Shown here one piece after another: positions 42,450 to 51,552 of a stretch of DNA of 64,000 bases. The stretch's first letter is position 1. Each line of letters starts with the position of its first letter. Origin of the DNA: Aeropyrum camini SY1 = JCM 12091 (GTDB lineage Archaea; Thermoproteota; Thermoprotei_A; Sulfolobales; Acidilobaceae); contig NC_022521.1 in assembly GCF_000591035.1 (NCBI RefSeq), forward strand, positions 930,001 to 994,000, given 5' to 3'. The position numbers and the translations under genes were made by a program. The notes under the pieces were generated by a model. The model searched no databases and was not told the DNA's origin. It worked only from the letters and a program-made list of their open reading frames with translations.

Positions 42450-43487
42450 CTAACGTCTCTGCCCCGTCCTCTGGTACCGCCTCACTAGAGTCCTCCTGAC
42501 GGGAACCATTATTACAACGGCCCTTAGAAGCTCGGGTATCCTTGCCACAAGCGATCTTGCTATGGCTACCGAGGTTCTAAACGACTTGTCGAGGGTGGCG
42601 CGGGCGGGGTATTCGACCCACACTTCCGCCTCGGCGAACGTGCCGTAGGACTCCACCCTTATCCTCCTGGGCTTGTAGCCCATGTCTGAAAGCACCAGTT
42701 CTATCTGTCTTCTAACCCTCTCCCTCTCGTCTCCAGGGCCCGGGCCTACCAGGTATAGGAGGTTCTTGAGGGCTATTGAGCCCAGGCCGTACACGAGGTA
42801 GAGGCCTACACCCACTACTATTATGGTCTCGAAGATAGTGAGACCCGTTAGGTTGGACACTATTATAGCCGCCGCGCCGGCCTCCTCCAGCAGCACATCA
42901 AGCTTTAGCTTCTCCGCAACGAACTTCAGCGATACCAGCCTAACCTCAAGCCTCCTAAGCTTCCCGAAAAGGTACCTCTCTATAGCATACGAGACCAGGC
43001 CGCTGACGCCGGGGTAGAGGGCAAGCATTATCGGCGTGGGCTCGCTTCCCTTGGAGAAAACGGCTTTACCCATTATAAACACTACTATCGCGACGCCGAT
43101 CAACGCCGAGTGGAGTGCCATGAGGCTCTCTATCCTCAGTATCTCGAATCTCGCCTTGTAGTATACAGTTCGTGAAGCCGCTATGTTGAAGGCTACGGCG
43201 AGGCTGAGGAAGGTTATGGCTTCGACGAACCAGACGAAGGCTTCGACAAGCACTACACCGCTGGGGAAGACTAGGAGGTATAGCGCGACTCCGGCCGTGG
43301 CCATTACCGCTGAGGCGAGGGCTGAGGCGTAGATATATCTTATCAGGTTTGTAGCCTTCAATATTTTACGCGCCGAGACGCTCGGGGCCTGTACCCTCCT
43401 AGCCCACCTAACACCAGCTGAGTTTGAGGACCTCCCCGCCTTTCCCTCTCCGGGCGATTCTGGGCCGCCGGTGTTTCCCGGTGCCAC
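42450..43487 (-). CDS. Divergent cation diffusion facilitator-like membrane protein
   Basis: About 345 residues with six hydrophobic helices after a 45-residue basic N-terminus, and a ~90-residue cytoplasmic C-terminal alpha/beta domain (RQIELVLSDMGYKPRRIRVES ..., minus last residue). Layout and the helix-2/helix-5 pattern (YKARFEILRIESLMALHSAL, LKLDVLLEEAGAAA) follow CDF zinc/iron exporters. The Asp/His pairs that bind the metal are not evident in either helix, so it may transport something else or be regulatory. GTG 43487 is preceded by GGAGGTA; the gap to apgM is 36 bases. Confidence 0.65.
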   Translation of the reverse strand: MAPGNTGGPESPGEGKAGRSSNSAGVRWARRVQAPSVSARKILKATNLIRYIYASALASAVMATAGVALYLLVFPSGVVLVEAFVWFVEAITFLSLAVAFNIAASRTVYYKARFEILRIESLMALHSALIGVAIVVFIMGKAVFSKGSEPTPIMLALYPGVSGLVSYAIERYLFGKLRRLEVRLVSLKFVAEKLKLDVLLEEAGAAAIIVSNLTGLTIFETIIVVGVGLYLVYGLGSIALKNLLYLVGPGPGDERERVRRQIELVLSDMGYKPRRIRVESYGTFAEAEVWVEYPARATLDKSFRTSVAIARSLVARIPELLRAVVIMVPVRRTLVRRYQRTGQRR

Positions 43488-43523
43488 TACCTCCTTCTCC
43501 TCCCGCAGGACCTAGGCCACCGG

Positions 43524-44807
43524 CTACCCTACATAGTCTTTCAGGAGGCTAAGAGCTTTTGGGATTATTCTATAGCCGCCTATAATAGTCCCTAACCCCC
43601 CCGAGAGACATGTAGATTCTGAGAACCTGTCCACACTACCCCGTAGGCCCGGGTGGGATATCATTAGGGGGACCGGGTCGGCGCTATGGGCTCCTTTATC
43701 CCAGGGTGTTGCATGGTCGGATGTAATTACAAAGGCCGGCTCCAGGCCCTTGGAGCTTATCCCGTCCAAAAGCGGTGCGAAGAAATGCTTATCTATCTCC
43801 TCTACAGCCTTTAGCTTGCCCTCGAAACTCCCGTCGTGCCCAGGCTCATCAGGCCCCTTGAGATGCACGTACACGAGATCATATGTCTCCAGAGCTTCGA
43901 CAGCTCTAGCGGCCTCCTCCCTGTAGACCTCCTCCCTAGCCCTACCTTCAATCTCGACATGGATGTCCTCCAGGCCGATATACCTGGCTATACCCCTCTC
44001 GACAACCATCTCAACTATACTCACCCCCCTGAGCCCGAACTTCTCCTGGAAGCCGGGAGGCTTCTCCTGGGGGAGGACACCAGCGTCTCTCGATAGAATG
44101 GCGTTGGCCTTCAAGAGGCCCCTGCTCTCCCTAGCCTTGTTAACCGGGTGGTTGTCTAGGACTTCAATAGCTCTCAAGGTGAACTCGTTGAGCATTCTGG
44201 CCGCCAGCACTGCTGACTCGTCCGTGGAGAGGGGGTTGGACAGCTTTATATACGGCTCGTATTTCTCAAGGGCGACGCTGAACCGCCCCCTCCTCTCGTA
44301 CGCCGGGTCGGTGTTCGATATGGCATCGCTCAGAGGCTTCCTCCTGTGCCTGAGGACTAGAACGCCTCTATGGCCTATTGTAGCCCGGAAGAGCGCCACC
44401 CCCTCGCCCTCCTCCAGCTCCATCCCATCCACCGCGGAGGCCAGCTCCCTGGCCTCGCGGGATGTAAGGCTCCTCCCAACCCTCCTGTCAATTATCCTCA
44501 GCGTCCCGGGATCGACCGTGGCGAAATTGGCTCTTAAAGCCACGTCACCCCTCCTCATCTCTATCCCAGCGCCAAACGCCTCCAGAGGTCCTCGGCCCGG
44601 ATAGTACTCCTCCGGGTTATAGCCGAGCAGGCTTAGTGTGGCGTAGTCGCTCTGAGGAGCTACTCCAGGCTTGACAGTGTACACCATACCGCAGACCGCG
44701 TGAGAACCGAGGGAGTCGATGTTCGGCTTGTTAGCCTCCTCCAAAGTCCTTCGAGGCGAGCTCGGCGAGTCGGCGGCCCCGTCTAGAACCACGTACAGTA
44801 TCTTCAA
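43524..44807 (-). CDS. apgM: Cofactor-independent phosphoglycerate mutase, archaeal type
   Basis: A 427-residue alkaline-phosphatase-superfamily enzyme interconverting 3- and 2-phosphoglycerate. Metal and active-site segments: LYVVLDGAADSP at the N-terminus, VAPQSDYATLSLLGYNP (nucleophile Ser region), VHLKGPDEPGHDG and VITSDHATPWDKGAHSADPV near the C-terminus. TTG 44807. It serves glycolysis and gluconeogenesis. Confidence 0.95.
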   Translation of the reverse strand: MKILYVVLDGAADSPSSPRRTLEEANKPNIDSLGSHAVCGMVYTVKPGVAPQSDYATLSLLGYNPEEYYPGRGPLEAFGAGIEMRRGDVALRANFATVDPGTLRIIDRRVGRSLTSREARELASAVDGMELEEGEGVALFRATIGHRGVLVLRHRRKPLSDAISNTDPAYERRGRFSVALEKYEPYIKLSNPLSTDESAVLAARMLNEFTLRAIEVLDNHPVNKARESRGLLKANAILSRDAGVLPQEKPPGFQEKFGLRGVSIVEMVVERGIARYIGLEDIHVEIEGRAREEVYREEAARAVEALETYDLVYVHLKGPDEPGHDGSFEGKLKAVEEIDKHFFAPLLDGISSKGLEPAFVITSDHATPWDKGAHSADPVPLMISHPGLRGSVDRFSESTCLSGGLGTIIGGYRIIPKALSLLKDYVG

Positions 44808-44871
44808 TGCTGCGACACCGGAGACCCTTAATATCAGCCTCGAACAATAAGTCTTCGCCTGGGGCCGCAGG

Positions 44872-45036
44872 TTGAAGGCCAGGCTCAGAAGGCTAACGGG
44901 GAATCTCGTCCTAGTGGAGACGGAGCTTGGGCAGAAGTGCGTTGTCCCCGAGAGCGAGCTGTGCTCGCTAGCCGAGCGGTTCGGCCTGGATATAGAGGGG
45001 GTTGAGTGCCGCTCCCCCTCTAAGGCGGGGTTTTAA
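44872..45036 (+). CDS. Small hypothetical protein (54 residues)
   Basis: Frame from TTG 44872 to TAA 45034-45036. The basic start (KARLRRLTGNLVLVETE) leads to a helix (ESELCSLAERFGLDIEG) and a tail RSPSKAGF. A TATA-like ACAATAAG at 44844-44851 stands about 25 bases before the start, fitting a leaderless message. Divergent from apgM. Codon use resembles neighbours. Too short for the usual gene cut-offs; no family recognised. Confidence 0.45.
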   Translation: MKARLRRLTGNLVLVETELGQKCVVPESELCSLAERFGLDIEGVECRSPSKAGF

Positions 45037-45080
45037 GCTGTTCTTCAAAACTATATTAGCCCCAGGCCTGTTATGACTCT

Positions 45081-45088
45081 AATAAATA
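45081..45088 (+). promoter_or_regulatory. TATA box of initiator tRNA-Met
   Basis: AATAAATA lies 15-22 bases upstream of the mature tRNA, implying a very short 5' leader. Confidence 0.45.
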
Positions 45089-45102
45089 TGGCGGGGTAGC
45101 CT

Positions 45103-45179
45103 AGCGGGGTAGGGTAGCCTGGCAGCCCGCGGGGCTCATAACCCCGAGGTCGGTGGTTCAAATCCACCCCCCGCTACCA
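45103..45179 (+). tRNA. Initiator tRNA-Met (CAT)
   Basis: Acceptor AGCGGGG/CCCCGCT with the A1:U72 pair typical of archaeal initiators, discriminator A, encoded CCA (45177-45179). The anticodon stem CGGGG/CCCCG contains the three consecutive G-C pairs that mark initiator tRNAs, and loop CTCATAA gives anticodon CAT. T arm GGTGG-TTCAAAT-CCACC. The 12 bases just before it, GCGGGGTAGCCT, imitate its 5' end. Confidence 0.95.
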
Positions 45180-45198
45180 TCAGCGGGGCCCCGCCGCC

Positions 45199-45633
45199 AT
45201 GTCCCGGTTAGATTGCGGCGAGGGGGAGGCTCGGATCCGCGAGGTCCTCAAACTCTATCCATGGCTACTCCCAGTGCTCTGGCTATTCTCCCAGGGGAGC
45301 AGCGGTTCTGAGATAGTCACCGCCGACTCGGCCTCCCGAATCCTCGGCGTTCCAAAGAGGCTTGCACGTACACTCCTCCACTATGCAGCAAAGGCTGGTG
45401 TTGCTGAGAGGGAGGTTTGGGGCTACAGGGCTCCCAGCCAGGTCTGCATCGAGGTTAGGAGGAGTGGTAGGTACTACGCGGCTGTAGTTGGTAGCACAGT
45501 CTACGTTGCGAAGACTTTGGCCAGGAGGGTTAGATGGTTTACCGTCCCCATAGAATATTTGGAGAATGTTGAGGCTCTCCAGGGGAAGGCCCGTTTTAGG
45601 GCGGTTATCGCAAAAAAGGTTCTCGAGGCGTGA
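45199..45633 (+). CDS. Hypothetical protein, possible winged-helix N-terminal half
   Basis: A 144-residue protein. The first half is helical with a helix-turn-helix-like stretch (IVTADSASRILGVPKRLART). The second half is a set of strands (VCIEVRRSGRYYAAVVGSTV). ATG 45199 lies 20 bases after the tRNA-Met CCA, so it is probably read from the same promoter. Convergent with the aconitase gene. Not a family I can name. Confidence 0.55.
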   Translation: MSRLDCGEGEARIREVLKLYPWLLPVLWLFSQGSSGSEIVTADSASRILGVPKRLARTLLHYAAKAGVAEREVWGYRAPSQVCIEVRRSGRYYAAVVGSTVYVAKTLARRVRWFTVPIEYLENVEALQGKARFRAVIAKKVLEA

Positions 45634-45658
45634 TAGGCAGCCGCCTCCACCCTTAATG

Positions 45659-48370
45659 CTAGTTGCCCCTTCCATGCTCCCTTATAAGCTTCCTTAGCAC
45701 GTACTGGAGTATGCCTCCGTGCTTGTAGTACTCTACCTCTATGGGCGTGTCGAGCCTGGCCTTCACCTTGAACTCTATGACCCGGCCGTCGCTCTTCCTA
45801 GCCCTCACCGTCAGTATCTTGCCGGGGTGGAGGCCCTCCTCTATACCTATTATGTCGTACTCCTCGCTGCCGTCCAAACCAAGCTTTTCCGCGTTCTCTC
45901 CGGGCATGAATTCGAGGGGCAGCACGCCCATGCCCACTAGGTTGCTCCTATGTATCCTCTCGTAGCTCTCGGCTATAACAGCCTTCACACCCAGGAGTGC
46001 TGGGCCTTTCGCCGCCCAGTCCCTGCTAGACCCGACCCCGTACTGCTTGCCAGCCAGCACTATGAGCGGTATCCCCATCTCCCTGTACTTCATGGCGGCG
46101 TCGAACACGTGCATGACCTCGCCTGTCGGCCAGAATATGGTCCAGCCTCCCTCCCTGTCGGGCACCAGCCTGTTCCTGAATCTCGGGTTGTCGAAGGTAC
46201 ACCTCATCATAACCTCGTGGTTTCCTCTTCTAGAGCCGCAGGTGTTGAGCTGTGACGGCAGGACTCCCTGCTCTATGAGATACTGGCCTGCCTTGGAATC
46301 GGGGCTTATCCTGCCAGCGGGGCTTATGTGGTCTGTGCTCGTCCTGTCAGGCGCCCACACGAGGACCCTAGCACCCCTTATATCCTTCGGGGGCTGGGGT
46401 TCTAGGGGCATGTTGTCGAAGTATGGTGGCTTCCTTATGTAGGTGCTCTTCGGGTCCCAGCCGTAGAGCTCTCCCTCCGGCGCCTCCAGCTCCTCCCAGA
46501 ACCTGTCCCCCCTGTCTATGTCCTTGTACTTTTCGATGAAGAGCTGCGGGTCGAGGGCACTCTCTATAGCCTCCCTAACCTCCCTCTGGCTGGGCCAGAG
46601 GTCCCTGAGGTAGACAGGGTTTCCGTTGGGGTCGTAGCCCACGGGCTCCTTCTCGAAGTCTATATCTACCCTGCCAGCGAGGGCGTACGCCACAACCAGC
46701 GGCGGGCTGGCCAGGAAGTTCCCCCTGGCTAGCGGGTGTATCCTGCCGGAGAAGTTTCTGTTGCCGCTGAGAACCGTCGCCACCCAGAGGTCATGCTCCC
46801 TTATCGCCTCCTCAATCTCGGACCTCAGGGGTCCGCTGTTTCCTATGCAGACTGTACAGCCGTAGCCTGTTATATGGAATCCCAGGGCCTCCAGGTACGG
46901 CATCAGGCCAAGCCTGTTCCAGTACTCAGGCACAACCCTGCTACCAGGGGCGTTGCTAGTCTTGACCCAAGGCCGTGTTCTGAGTCCCTTCTTGACGGCG
47001 TTCCTGGCCAGGAGGGCTGCCGCTATCATGACGCTAGGGTTGCTTGTGTTGGTGCAGCTGGTTAGAGCGGCGTAGACTACGCTACCATCCGTTAGATGGA
47101 CCTCCTCGTCCCCTAGCTTAAGCTCCACTATAGCCGGGCCCCTTCCCTTCTTCTCCAGATATTCCAGTATTATCTTCCTTACACGCTCCTTAGCCTCCCT
47201 CAGGGGTATCCTGTCCTCCGGGTGGCTGGGGCCGCTTATACTCGGCTCCACGTCGGAGAGGTCTATCTCGACTACGTCACTATACCTGGGCTCCGGGTCC
47301 TCCAGACTGTACCACAGCCCCGTCTCCTTAGCATACCTCTCGACAAGCTGGACCAGCCACTCAGGCCGGCCTGTCCCCCTGAGATACTCTATAGTGGCCT
47401 CGTCCACCGGGAAGAAGCCCATAGTAGCACCGTACTCGGGGGCCATGTTGGCTATAGTCGCCCTGTCCGGGACACTGAGCTTCTTTACACCCTCCCCAAA
47501 GTACTCGACAAACTTGCCGACAACATTCCTCTTCCTAAGCTTCTCCGTGATGTAGAGGACAAGGTCGGTTGTGGTCACACCCTCCCTCAGCTCGCCAACC
47601 AGCCTCACCCCCACAACCTCGGGGAGGAGCATGTAGTAGGGCTGGCCTAGTATCACGGCCTCAGCCTCTATACCCCCAACCCCCCAGCCGAAGACGCCTA
47701 GACCGTTTATCATAGTAGTGTGGCTGTCGGTCCCTAGCAGGCTGTCGGGGTGTGCGTAGAGGGTGCCGTTCCTCCTGGACAGCCACACCACCCTAGCCAG
47801 GTACTCTAGGTTTACCTGGTGTATAATCCCCTTACCGGGCGGGACGACCCTGAAGTTTGAGAAGGCCTTCTGGGCCCACTTGAGAAGCTGGTACCTCTCC
47901 CTGTTCCTCTCATACTCCCTCTTAAGGTTGAGCCTGAACGCCTCGGCGGTTCCGTAATAGTCGACCTGTATGCTGTGGTCTATGATCAAGTCGACGGGTA
48001 TGAGAGGGTTAACCTTCGAGGGGTCCCCCCCGAACTGTTTCATGGCGTCTCTCATTGCGGCTAGGTCCACCACCGCCGGCACACCGGTGAAGTCCTGCAT
48101 CACCACCCTCACGGGGTGGAATGGAACGTCCTTTCTACCAGCGTATTCACCCCACCTAGCCACCGCCTCTACATCCTCATCTCTTACCACGAAGCCGTCG
48201 TAATGTCTCACAACGTTTTCCAGTAGGACCCGGATCGAGTAGGGTAGAGAATGGAAGTCTGACGGTATCACGCGCTCGATCCTGTTTATCAACAGTATTT
48301 TAGCCCTACCCTCTGGAGTCTCCAGCTCAGACTCTATAGGCTTGAAATCGAAGCCTCCACTGCGGGTCAA
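45659..48370 (-). CDS. acnA: Aconitate hydratase (AcnA/IRP1 type)
   Basis: A 903-residue aconitase converting citrate to isocitrate in the citric acid cycle. The [4Fe-4S] ligands are in ALTSCTNTSNPS (~430) and GYGCTVCIGNSGP (~500). The swivelling C-terminal domain contains QYGVGSSRDWAAKGP. Length and order match the AcnA/IRP1 group. TTG 48370 is the first start. Confidence 0.96.
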   Translation of the reverse strand: MTRSGGFDFKPIESELETPEGRAKILLINRIERVIPSDFHSLPYSIRVLLENVVRHYDGFVVRDEDVEAVARWGEYAGRKDVPFHPVRVVMQDFTGVPAVVDLAAMRDAMKQFGGDPSKVNPLIPVDLIIDHSIQVDYYGTAEAFRLNLKREYERNRERYQLLKWAQKAFSNFRVVPPGKGIIHQVNLEYLARVVWLSRRNGTLYAHPDSLLGTDSHTTMINGLGVFGWGVGGIEAEAVILGQPYYMLLPEVVGVRLVGELREGVTTTDLVLYITEKLRKRNVVGKFVEYFGEGVKKLSVPDRATIANMAPEYGATMGFFPVDEATIEYLRGTGRPEWLVQLVERYAKETGLWYSLEDPEPRYSDVVEIDLSDVEPSISGPSHPEDRIPLREAKERVRKIILEYLEKKGRGPAIVELKLGDEEVHLTDGSVVYAALTSCTNTSNPSVMIAAALLARNAVKKGLRTRPWVKTSNAPGSRVVPEYWNRLGLMPYLEALGFHITGYGCTVCIGNSGPLRSEIEEAIREHDLWVATVLSGNRNFSGRIHPLARGNFLASPPLVVAYALAGRVDIDFEKEPVGYDPNGNPVYLRDLWPSQREVREAIESALDPQLFIEKYKDIDRGDRFWEELEAPEGELYGWDPKSTYIRKPPYFDNMPLEPQPPKDIRGARVLVWAPDRTSTDHISPAGRISPDSKAGQYLIEQGVLPSQLNTCGSRRGNHEVMMRCTFDNPRFRNRLVPDREGGWTIFWPTGEVMHVFDAAMKYREMGIPLIVLAGKQYGVGSSRDWAAKGPALLGVKAVIAESYERIHRSNLVGMGVLPLEFMPGENAEKLGLDGSEEYDIIGIEEGLHPGKILTVRARKSDGRVIEFKVKARLDTPIEVEYYKHGGILQYVLRKLIREHGRGN

Positions 48371-48422
48371 GGCGCTGCAGCACCCCCTCCCTAAGGTGAC
48401 TTATGCTTGGAGAGTATTAGCC

Positions 48423-49592
48423 TTACACTTTGGAGAGTGTGAATGCGGCTAGCCGCCTGTACGTAGACACTGTAGAGTGGTAGAGAATCTTTAGGAGGGA
48501 GAGGGGGGCCTCTACACCACCGCCCTTTAGGGCAGCCGCTATCAGCTTGAGAGAGGGTAGGGGTCCAGCCTGTGCGAGCGTTGAGAGGAGGAGCTGGTGG
48601 TGCGTATCATAGTCGAGCTTAAGCCTTAGGGGTGTGTCTCCTATGGCCCTGGAGATGCTCTCTAGAACCCTGGTGCCATAAACTAGCCTAGCCACAGCGT
48701 ACTGGGCACGTAGCTCGTCTGACACTATGGAGAGCGATCCTGCTAGGGCGTCCACCACGTCAAGCCCCCGCCTAATGAAGCTGGCCGCTAGCTTAGCAGC
48801 CTTGGCGTTGGGGTACAGCCCGCCGCCGCTCAAGGGTTTCACCAGACCGCCAGCATCCCCCACTACAAAAACCCGCCCCTCCCAAAGCATCTCGGCCGGC
48901 GGGCCCGCGGGTATTCTGCCGCCGTATACCTTGAGGGCTCTTGTCCCGAGGCTCTCATAGTACCTTTTAACGCCTTCAAGGGTGCCCATGGCTCCCGCCA
49001 CCGAAAAGCCTCTCGACGAGGGTACTTCCCAGGAGAAGGCCACTCCCCCTTCGAGCCTGAAGTCTACCATAATGGCGCTTTCTCCACCCCCGGGGACTAG
49101 TATGTTCAGCCCGTAGTGGTGGCTCCCCATATAACCAATACCCAGCCTCCTGTGAAGACTCCCGTGGACGCCGTCGGCCAGTATCACAGCGTCGTAACGG
49201 GCCTCACCGCCGTTCGTCCTCACAGCGCCATCGGAGCCAACGCTCTCAACCCTCGTCCTGAGGAGCACCCTTCCGCCTAGGGATCTCAGGGACTCGAGGA
49301 GGAGGTCCTCGAGCCTAACCCTGTCAAGCCTATAAACGCCTCCCACGTCCAGCAGAGCTATGGTCCTCCCCCGGAAGCGTATCTCGAGGCTATTGTAAGA
49401 GTCTAGTATCGTCTCACGCGCTTCCCTGCCTATGATGTCTACGGTTCTTCCCGAAACAATGCCGGTACAGTGCTCCGGCATCCCGACTCTACCGTGCTCC
49501 TCATAAAGCTCTATTGTCAACCCTAGTGAAGCCAGCTCCCTGGCGAACACTAGCCCGGCAAACCCGCCGCCTACTACAGCCACTTTAGCCAA
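48423..49592 (-). CDS. Geranylgeranyl reductase family FAD-dependent oxidoreductase
   Basis: A 389-residue flavoprotein. FAD-binding VAVVGGGFAGLVFARELA at the N-terminus, EEHGRVGMPEHCTGIVSG (~32-49), and VVGDAGGLVKPLSGGGLYP (~252-270). Archaeal relatives saturate the geranylgeranyl chains of ether lipids or menaquinone side chains. TTG 49592. Between aconitase and an oxidase subunit; no operon partner. Exact substrate uncertain. Confidence 0.85.
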   Translation of the reverse strand: MAKVAVVGGGFAGLVFARELASLGLTIELYEEHGRVGMPEHCTGIVSGRTVDIIGREARETILDSYNSLEIRFRGRTIALLDVGGVYRLDRVRLEDLLLESLRSLGGRVLLRTRVESVGSDGAVRTNGGEARYDAVILADGVHGSLHRRLGIGYMGSHHYGLNILVPGGGESAIMVDFRLEGGVAFSWEVPSSRGFSVAGAMGTLEGVKRYYESLGTRALKVYGGRIPAGPPAEMLWEGRVFVVGDAGGLVKPLSGGGLYPNAKAAKLAASFIRRGLDVVDALAGSLSIVSDELRAQYAVARLVYGTRVLESISRAIGDTPLRLKLDYDTHHQLLLSTLAQAGPLPSLKLIAAALKGGGVEAPLSLLKILYHSTVSTYRRLAAFTLSKV

Positions 49593-49743
49593 CGCAGGCC
49601 ACTCCTATCAAAACCGGGAAACCAAATAAGGGGAAAACTGTATTGAGAGGGGTTTAGCCCCCGCTTTGCAGGCAACCGCCCCTAGAACAGATCTGGCCTC
49701 TATGGAGGATAAAAACCCGCTTCACTGTTAGGTAGTTGCTGGA

Positions 49744-51399
49744 TCAGGGTGGTACGGGCCCCACGGGCACAAGTCCTCTCGCGAAGATCTCGTAGAGCGG
49801 GCCTATATAGCCTAGGATCGCTAGAGCTACTGTAACAACTATCCAGAACCTAACCTCCTCTAGAATATACTTGCCGTTCTCTATCTTATCAGGGGTGGTG
49901 CTGTCGAAGGCCAACACCCTCTCATCCTTGGGGACGGCTGTCTTCTTGCCGAATAGTAGGGTCGCAGCTATAAGGCCCACGAGTATCACTCCGGCTATCC
50001 AGAATGTCATACCGCCTATGGCGCCCAGCTGTAGCCATGGAGCCCACTCTGCGGGTGCCAGGCCTCCATATAGTAGCTCCGAGGTTCTTCGTGGAGCCCC
50101 CATGACTCCTGCCACGTAGTAGCCTATGCTAAACAGGTACTGGCCAACGGTCCACATGTAGAAGGCCGCCACAGCAAGCCAAGGCGCCACTATCTCCCTG
50201 TTCATCATCTCCCTAGCCAGCAGTAGCATAGCGGCTATGAACGTGAGTGCGGAGGCCCCGCCCACGGTGGTGTGGAAGTGCCCGACGATCCACGTGGTGT
50301 TGTGGACAACTGTGTTGAGCTGGAAGCTCGCGTTTATCACCCCAGTTATGCCGCCGTTCGCAAACAGCACTATTGGGAGCATCAGCCCTGAGAAAGCTAG
50401 GCTGCCCCAGGGCAGCTTGAATACCCAGCCTACTAGGCCCCTGCCGCCCCTCATCCTGCCAGCCCTCTCTAGGGTGGCGAGTATGTTGAAGGCGGTTAGC
50501 ATGCTAGGCGTTGCTACCACGAACGTTGTTAGCGTGTGAACTAGCTTGAAGAACGGTCCTATGCCCGGGTCTACGAACTGGTGGTGGAGGCCGACGGGTG
50601 TAGAGGCTATCATGTACAGTATATACGCCACCTTGGCCATGGTCTCGCTGAAAAGCGGAACTCCCAGCACCCTAGGTATGGCGTAGTACCATAGAGCCAC
50701 AGCTGGAAGCAGCCAGAAGTAAACCAGTGGGTGACCGAACCACCAGAACAGGGTTCGGGCGAGGAGCACATCCACCTCCATACCGAAGAGGGACATGGGG
50801 ACTAGGAGTAGGAGGACCTCGAGGGCTACAGGCGGTGTTGCCACAAGCCATATAACCCAGGCAGTGAGGATGCCGTAAGTCGCCACGGGGATCTTAAGGT
50901 CGGGGTTTTCCCTCCTAAACCTCAGCACGAGGCGAAAGAGGTCTACCATGAATACCCAGGAGCCCACTATGAGGAGTGCCGCCCCTATGTAGAAGAGGGG
51001 GTTGGCCCTGAGGGGCGGGTAGAAGGTGTAGAGGACCTTTGCCTGCCCCGAGAGTATGGCTACTGCCGCAAGTACAGTGCCCAGCAGTGCCAGACCTAGG
51101 GAGAGGTTTAGTGCTAGCCTGCTGAAGTTGGTCTTGAGCTCTCTCGATACTACGAAAGCTGATATGCCCATTATGAAGAAGGTAGTAAACACTATAGCCA
51201 GGACTACTCCGTGTCCGGTGAGGACAGTGTAGTATGTGGAGTCGCTTACCGGGTCGGGGAAGCCCGGTGTCCTCTTAAACAGCTGTAGGATCCCGAACAG
51301 GCCACCTAAGGGGAGCATCAAGAAGGCTACAAGCATTGTGATCTTAGTAAACCTGTCCTCGGCCTCGTAGGAGACTCTCTCGCCAGGCACAAACAACAC
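49744..51399 (-). CDS. Haem-copper oxidase subunit I, B (ba3) type
   Basis: A 551-residue membrane protein with 13 or more helices: the catalytic subunit of a terminal oxidase reducing O2 to water while pumping protons. Ligands are visible: low-spin haem His in TVLTGHGVVLA, CuB site WFGHPLVYFW and LHHQFVDP, haem a3/low-spin His pair in IVGHFHTTVG. The HPLVYFW form without the Glu of A-type enzymes marks the B family. Subunit II with the CuA site is absent from the window. GTG 51399; minus-strand TATA-like CTATATTTTATCC at about 51450-51462. Confidence 0.93.
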   Translation of the reverse strand: MLFVPGERVSYEAEDRFTKITMLVAFLMLPLGGLFGILQLFKRTPGFPDPVSDSTYYTVLTGHGVVLAIVFTTFFIMGISAFVVSRELKTNFSRLALNLSLGLALLGTVLAAVAILSGQAKVLYTFYPPLRANPLFYIGAALLIVGSWVFMVDLFRLVLRFRRENPDLKIPVATYGILTAWVIWLVATPPVALEVLLLLVPMSLFGMEVDVLLARTLFWWFGHPLVYFWLLPAVALWYYAIPRVLGVPLFSETMAKVAYILYMIASTPVGLHHQFVDPGIGPFFKLVHTLTTFVVATPSMLTAFNILATLERAGRMRGGRGLVGWVFKLPWGSLAFSGLMLPIVLFANGGITGVINASFQLNTVVHNTTWIVGHFHTTVGGASALTFIAAMLLLAREMMNREIVAPWLAVAAFYMWTVGQYLFSIGYYVAGVMGAPRRTSELLYGGLAPAEWAPWLQLGAIGGMTFWIAGVILVGLIAATLLFGKKTAVPKDERVLAFDSTTPDKIENGKYILEEVRFWIVVTVALAILGYIGPLYEIFARGLVPVGPVPP

Positions 51400-51552
51400 C
51401 CCGATTCATTAAGTTCGGTCTCGCCTCCTCAATGGAGTTTCTTTTGATAGGATAAAATATAGTGTTGCAGGTGGAAGAGGTTTGAATTTACATTATAAAA
51501 TATTTATCTAAAATATATCTATCATAACGGGCTGTCATGCCCAGCCGCTTCT

